Positions 47,547 to 51,342 of a DNA stretch of 51,342 nt are shown here, in pieces. Below the pieces are notes generated by a model. The model made no database searches. It was given only the letters and a program-made list of their open reading frames with translations, and was not told the origin of the DNA. The DNA is taken from the NCBI GenBank assembly GCA_030655755.1, contig JAUSOQ010000060.1:1-51342 (forward strand). The letters are read 5' to 3'. A program made the position numbers and the translations under genes. This DNA is from Coriobacteriia bacterium (GTDB taxonomy: Bacteria > Actinomycetota > Coriobacteriia > Anaerosomatales > Anaerosomataceae). Numbering within the stretch: the stretch's first letter is position 1; every line of letters begins with the position of its first letter.

Positions 47547-47972
47547 ATGAAGGTCAAGGACATCATGACCGTCCGGGTGGTATCGGTGCCGCGCAACGCC
47601 ACTGTGACCGAAGCGGCCCGCAAGATGCGTGACGAACAAGTCGGCTCGGTGCTCGTGGTCGAGAACGACCAGCTCGTGGGCATCCTTACCGACCGTCAGA
47701 TCACGCACTCCGTGATCGCCGACGGCCAGGATCCGAGAGTCGTTGTGGTTGGCGACGTCATGCATGAGGAGTTCGTGCCGCTCGAGCCCGATATGGACAT
47801 TATGCAAGCGATGCGCCTCCAGCGCGAGCTCGCAATGCGCCGCCTGCCGGTCGTCGAGAACGGCAAACCGGTAGGGATCGTGTCGGTCTCGGACATCTCG
47901 GCGTTCGTGCGGGAGGCCGTCGACACGATTCTCATGGAAGGCACCGTCCGCGTCCGTCGCAGGGATACCTGA
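47547..47972 (+). CDS. Two-CBS-domain protein
   Basis: A 141-residue protein made of a CBS pair: 'KVKDIMTVRVVSVPRNATVTEAARKM...VGILTDRQIT' and 'VGDVMHEEFVPLEPDMDIMQAMRL...GIVSVSDISAFV'. Such pairs bind AMP, ATP or other adenosyl ligands, including NADH or SAM, and act as energy sensors. It sits between the diaphorase-like and catalytic subunits of formate dehydrogenase, with 18 bases before fdhA, so it may tune that enzyme. A function is not shown. Confidence 0.9.
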   Translation: MKVKDIMTVRVVSVPRNATVTEAARKMRDEQVGSVLVVENDQLVGILTDRQITHSVIADGQDPRVVVVGDVMHEEFVPLEPDMDIMQAMRLQRELAMRRLPVVENGKPVGIVSVSDISAFVREAVDTILMEGTVRVRRRDT

Positions 47973-47989
47973 CGCCGAGGAGATCCGCA

Positions 47990-50707
47990 GTGACCCAGGC
48001 ACCGGCACAGATCATCACACTCACGATCGACGGTCTCCCGCTCGAGGCGCGGGCCGGTCAGACCGTGCTCGAGGTCTGCCGCGAGAACGGCATCCAGATC
48101 CCGACTCTGTGCCACGACCCGCGGCTGGAGCCCTACGGCGCATGCCGCCTGTGCATCGTGCAGATCGAAGGCGTGCGCGGCTTTCCCACTTCGTGTACGA
48201 CCAGGGTCGCCGAAGGCATGTCGGTGACGACCAACAGCCCCGAGATCGCCGATCTGCGCCGTTCCATCGTCGAGCTGCTGCTCTCCGATCACGAGCTCCG
48301 CTGTCTGTCGTGCGACTCGGCAGGCGCGTGCGCGCTGCAGGACATCGCGTACGAGTTCGGCATCGAAGAGTCGCCCTACACAGGCGAGCGGCACCGCGTA
48401 CGGGAAGGTCAGGACGACAACGATCTCATCGAACGTGACTACAGCAAGTGCATCTTGTGCGGCCGGTGCGTGCGCATCTGCCACGAGGTGCAGGGATGTG
48501 ATGTCGTCGGCTATACCGATCGCGGATTCGAGGCCATTCCGAACACGCCGTACGCGTTGTCTCTCGAGGCTGCTGGATGCGAGTTCTGCGGCCAGTGCGT
48601 TTCGACGTGCCCGGTGGGCGCGCTCACTGACAAGCCCAGCCGGTATCAAGGCCGCGTATGGGAGACCACTCGCGTGGAGTCCATCTGCGGCTACTGCGGT
48701 GTCGGTTGTACGGTCGAGTACCACGTCAAGGACGGTCGGATCATCAGCACCGGAGCCCCAATCGGTCGAGGCGTCAACGGCGGGAACCTCTGCGCGAAGG
48801 GCCGTTACGGCTGGAGCTTCACGCACAGCCCGGATCGGCTCACCGCTCCTCTCGTGCGCCGTGACGGCAAGCTCGTGGAGGTCACCTGGGACGAGGCCGT
48901 CCGCGTGGTGGCGGACAACCTCGCGCGCATCCGCGACGAACACGGACCGGGCGCGGTCGGTGGACTGGCTAGCGCCAAGTGCACCAACGAGGAGAACTAC
49001 TTGTTCCAGAAGCTGCTGCGGACAGCCATCGGCACACACAACATCGACCATTGCGCCCGTCTTTGACACAGCTCCACGGTGGCCGGTCTGGCCGCCTCCT
49101 TCGGAAGCGGAGCGATGACGAACTCGGTAGCCGACCTCGGTCAGGCCGACGTGATCCTGGTAATCGGCTCGAACACGACCGAGGCGCACCCGATCGTGGG
49201 CATCGAGCTGAAGCGCGCGGCGCTCCGCGGCACGCGAATCGTCGTGGTCGACCCTCGACGCATCAAGCTCGTCGATCACGCTAAGGACTGGCTGCGCATC
49301 CAGCCCGGCACGAACGTCGCGCTGTTCAACGCCATGGCACGCGTTATCGTCGAAGAGGGACTCATCGACGAAGCGTTCGTGTCCGAGCGTACCGAGGGCT
49401 TCGAGGCACTGCGCGACCACGTGCTTCGCGTCGATCTCGACGAGGCGGCTCGCATCACCGGCATCCCTGTGGTGAAGATCCGCGAGGTCGCGCGCGCGTA
49501 CGCCTCGGCGGAACGTGCCTCGATCGTCTACTGCATGGGCGTCACGCAGTTCGCGACCGGCACGGCGCAGGTGCGCACACTCGCCAACCTTGCAATGCTC
49601 ACCGGACAGATCGGACGTCCGGGCACGGGAGTCAACCCGCTGCGCGGCCAGAGCAACGTGCAAGGTGCCTGCGACCTCGGCTGCCTTCCCGACTGCCTCC
49701 CCGGCTACCAGAGCGTGTCGGACCGAGACACGCTCGACCGCTTCTGCGACTTCTGGGGGAGCGAGCGCGAGCTGCCCGCCGAGGCGGGGCTCACGCTCGT
49801 CGAGATGATCCATGCGGCCGCACGCGGCGAGCTGAAGGCGCTCTACGTCATGGGCGAGAACCCGGTGCTCTCCGACCCCGACCAGGCGCACGTCATCGAA
49901 GCGCTCGAGAACCTCGACTTCTTCGTGGTCCAGGACATCTTCCTCACCGAGACCGCCAAGCTTGCCGACGTCGTGCTCCCAGCCGCGACATTCCTCGAGA
50001 AGGACGGCACCTACACCAGCACAGACCGCCGGGTGCAGCTCGGCCGAAAGGTCGTCGACGCGCCGGGCGAGGCGAAGACTGACCTCGAGATCGTCACACT
50101 CGTCGCGAATGCGATGGGGCTCGGTTGGGACGAGGACAGCCCCCGCGACGTCATGGTCGAGATGGGCGCCGTCACACCGCAGTACGGCGGCATCACCTAC
50201 AGCCGCCTCGAGGCGGAGGGCGGACTACAGTGGCCGTGTCCCGACGCCTCGCACCCCGGCACTCCGATCCTCCACGTCGACGGCTTCCCGCGCGGTCGCG
50301 CTGCGTTCGCCGTGGCGGACCACACGCCGCCAGCGGAGCTGCCCGATGTGGAGTTCCCAATGGTCCTCTTGACCGGACGCCACCTGTGGAACTTCCACAC
50401 CAACACGATGACGGGCCGCAGTGTCGGGCTCGCTGAACTCAACGCCGCCGGCTACGTTGAGATCTCGCCCAAGGACGCCGAGTCGCTGTGTCTGTGCGAG
50501 GGGGACCGGGTCGAGGTGGCCAGCAGGCGTGGCGCGTGCGTCGCGAACGTGCGCATCACTCCAGGGCTCGAACCCGGCGTGGTGTTCATGCCGTTCCACT
50601 TCGCCGACGCCCCGGCCAACCGCCTCACCAGCGGTGCCGCACTCGACCCGGACTCGAAGATGCCCGGCCTCAAGACCACGCCGGTGCGAATCTCGCGCAT
50701 CGTCTGA
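47990..50707 (+). CDS. fdhA: Selenocysteine-containing formate dehydrogenase catalytic subunit
   Basis: A 905-residue protein read through an in-frame TGA at 49064-49066 as selenocysteine (residue 359). The context is 'NIDHCARL-U-HSSTVAGLAAS', the FDH active site, and the frame continues without change to the TGA at 50707. The N-terminus has a NuoG-like [2Fe-2S] (Cys 41, 52, 55, 69), a His-Cys3 cluster ('HELRCLSCDSAGAC') and two [4Fe-4S] ('CILCGRCVRIC', 'CEFCGQCVSTCP'). Next come the Mo/W-bis-MGD domain ('CGYCGVGC'), and the C-terminal MGD-binding domain near 'TGRHLWNFHTNTMTGRS'. It reduces CO2 to formate. The GTG start has AGGAG upstream. Gene callers will split it at the TGA. Confidence 0.95.
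49064..49096 (+). promoter_or_regulatory. Bacterial SECIS element with the UGA (Sec) codon
   Basis: The UGA at 49064-49066 is followed by a seven-pair stem, GGTGGCC (49078-49084) with GGCCGCC (49090-49096; one G-U pair). It closes the five-base loop GGTCT (49085-49089). The loop begins 18 bases after the UGA. The E. coli fdhF element has the same GGUCU loop at the same distance. The loop binds SelB, which delivers Sec-tRNA. Confidence 0.9.
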
Positions 50708-50709
50708 GC

Positions 50710-50810
50710 CGGGCGCACGCCCGACGATGCCGAAGTGAAGGCCAGGAGAGCTGGCGGCGGCAGGGGGGCCGAAACACAGAACCGGACAAACCCCGCAGGG
50801 CTGTCCGGTT
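50710..50810 (+). other. Two hairpins after fdhA, no uridine tract
   Basis: CGGGCG-CA-CGCCCG (50710-50723) starts two bases after the fdhA stop. AACCGGACA/TGTCCGGTT (50780-50810) forms a nine-pair stem with an inner CCC/GGG. Neither is followed by a T-run on either strand. They may stop transcription or protect the mRNA end. The second could be the end of a mobile element, since a transposase remnant begins 15 bases later. Confidence 0.45.
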
Positions 50811-50824
50811 CATGAGCGTTCGTA

Positions 50825-51079
50825 CGACTCCACGTCGTCGTGGACAACTACGCCACCCACAAGCACGCCGACGTCAGGAAGTGGCTGGCCAGGAACTCGC
50901 GGGTGCACCTGCACTTCACCCCGACCTCGGGCAGCTGGATGAACCTCGCCAAGGTGTTCTTCGGGATCATCACGCGACAAGCCATCCGTCGCGACACCTT
51001 CCCGAGCGTCGCCGACCTCATCGCCGCGATCCGGCGCTTCATCGACGCCTGGAACGAACGCTATGAACCTTTCGCCCGC
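50825..51079 (+). pseudogene. IS630-family transposase remnant
   Basis: About 85 codons match the C-terminal half of IS630-family DDE transposases: 'LHVVVDNYATHKHADVRKWLA', 'VHLHFTPTSGSWMNLAKVFF', 'ITRQAIRRDTF' and 'AAIRRFIDAWNERYEPF'. Upstream is a stop in the same frame (50813-50815) and no N-terminal half. Downstream the family ending is lost after 'EPFAR'. The second catalytic Asp is kept (VVDNY), but the catalytic Glu expected in 'NxxE' is Lys ('NLAK'). It is therefore a truncated, inactive fragment. Confidence 0.8.
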
Positions 51080-51118
51080 TGCTCCTGCCACGCCGTCGTG
51101 AGTGTCTTGTATGCGGAC

Positions 51119-51181
51119 GTTTCAATCCCCGGGCGACACAGTGGAAGCGGTCAATCATCACTGTTTCAATCCCCGGGCGAC
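51119..51181. repeat. Two 19-base direct repeats, CRISPR-like remnant
   Basis: GTTTCAATCCCCGGGCGAC occurs at 51119-51137 and again at 51163-51181, identical, 25 bases apart. Read on the minus strand it ends ATTGAAAC, the usual 3' end of many CRISPR repeats. The unit is shorter than a normal repeat, and the flanks of the two copies do not match. It is thus a remnant or a chance likeness rather than a working array. No cas gene is in the window. Nothing is recognised in 51182-51342. Confidence 0.45.
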
Positions 51182-51342
51182 TCGCGGCAACGCTTCGACG
51201 TAATCTAGCGCGAGTTTCCTGGCTCGCATCCCCAAGGGCCACTGATGGGAAGATGATCTCCCCGCTTCTGGTTCGCTGACCTGCACTCCCTCGTTTCCTG
51301 TGCTTGCGTTCTTGCACGAGATGTGGTATTACCTAAAAGCAT

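Noticed and set aside
49064-49066. TGA as a real stop or a frameshift splitting fdhA into two genes
   Set aside because: Both sides are in the same frame, the protein motif runs through it as CARL-U-HSSTVAG, and a SECIS hairpin with loop GGTCT follows at the right distance.
47696-49891. Long minus-strand open frame (731 codons) across the CBS gene and fdhA
   Set aside because: It is a by-product of GC-rich codon bias opposite real genes; the translation is His/Arg/Asp-rich with no family features.
50780-50810. Rho-independent terminator for the Wood-Ljungdahl cluster
   Set aside because: The stem is good, but there is no T-run on either strand, so I list it only as a hairpin.
51119-51181. 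Functional CRISPR array
   Set aside because: Only two 19-base units with a 25-base interval, no matching flanks and no cas genes.

Overview
The window looks like a chromosomal piece of a high-GC anaerobe with a complete Wood-Ljungdahl (reductive acetyl-CoA) pathway, most likely an actinobacterium of the Coriobacteriia/OPB41 type. Support for this placement is the rapZ-yvcK-whiA block beside gap-pgk-tpiA-gpmI-secG, a RapZ Walker A motif with Arg in place of Lys (an actinobacterial habit), many GTG/TTG starts and possible leaderless starts. The placement is an inference; no rRNA gene is present.

Layout. 1-230: end of an IS256-family element cut by the window edge. 289-2703: thioredoxin with a consensus promoter built around a CsoR/CstR-like palindrome, a membrane-anchored chelatase-like protein and a PHP phosphoesterase. 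2844-5959 (minus): a three-gene operon of a radical-SAM-like protein lacking key motif residues, an intact B12-binding radical SAM enzyme and an aminotransferase. 6058-8091: a MASE3-GAF-PP2C sensor phosphatase. 8140-8226: tRNA-Leu(GAG). 8284-14111 (minus): oppABCDF peptide importer. 14383-19348 (minus): glycolytic operon gap-pgk-tpiA-gpmI plus secG. 19470-22608 (minus): whiA, yvcK, rapZ and a small holin-family membrane protein. 22691-27418 (minus): uvrC and uvrA.

27704-50707 (plus) is one dense 18-gene cluster, many genes overlapping by 1-4 bases, that encodes CO2-to-acetyl-CoA conversion: a Cys-rich small protein, fhs, acsV, cooC, folD, acsD, acsA/cooS, acsB, acsC, a GltD-like/ferredoxin/MvhD fusion flavoprotein, metV, metF, a second cooC, acsE, then an NAD-linked formate dehydrogenase module (NuoE-like, NuoF-like, a CBS-domain protein, and FdhA). 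FdhA is read through an in-frame UGA as selenocysteine (residue 359), with a bacterial SECIS hairpin directly after it. Together: FdhA with the two diaphorase-like subunits makes formate; Fhs and FolD carry it to methylene-THF; MetVF reduces it, probably with electrons through the fusion protein; AcsE moves the methyl to the corrinoid protein AcsCD; AcsA supplies CO; AcsB makes acetyl-CoA; AcsV and the CooC proteins maintain the corrinoid and nickel sites. No hydrogenase, Rnf, Pta/Ack or Sec-insertion genes lie in the window.

50708-51342: a decayed IS630-family transposase remnant, then two 19-base direct repeats that look like a CRISPR repeat remnant.

The most interesting points are the single-polypeptide candidate electron partner of MetVF, the Sec-containing formate dehydrogenase, the palindrome-embedded thioredoxin promoter, and the operon pairing a degenerate radical-SAM protein with a B12 radical SAM enzyme.
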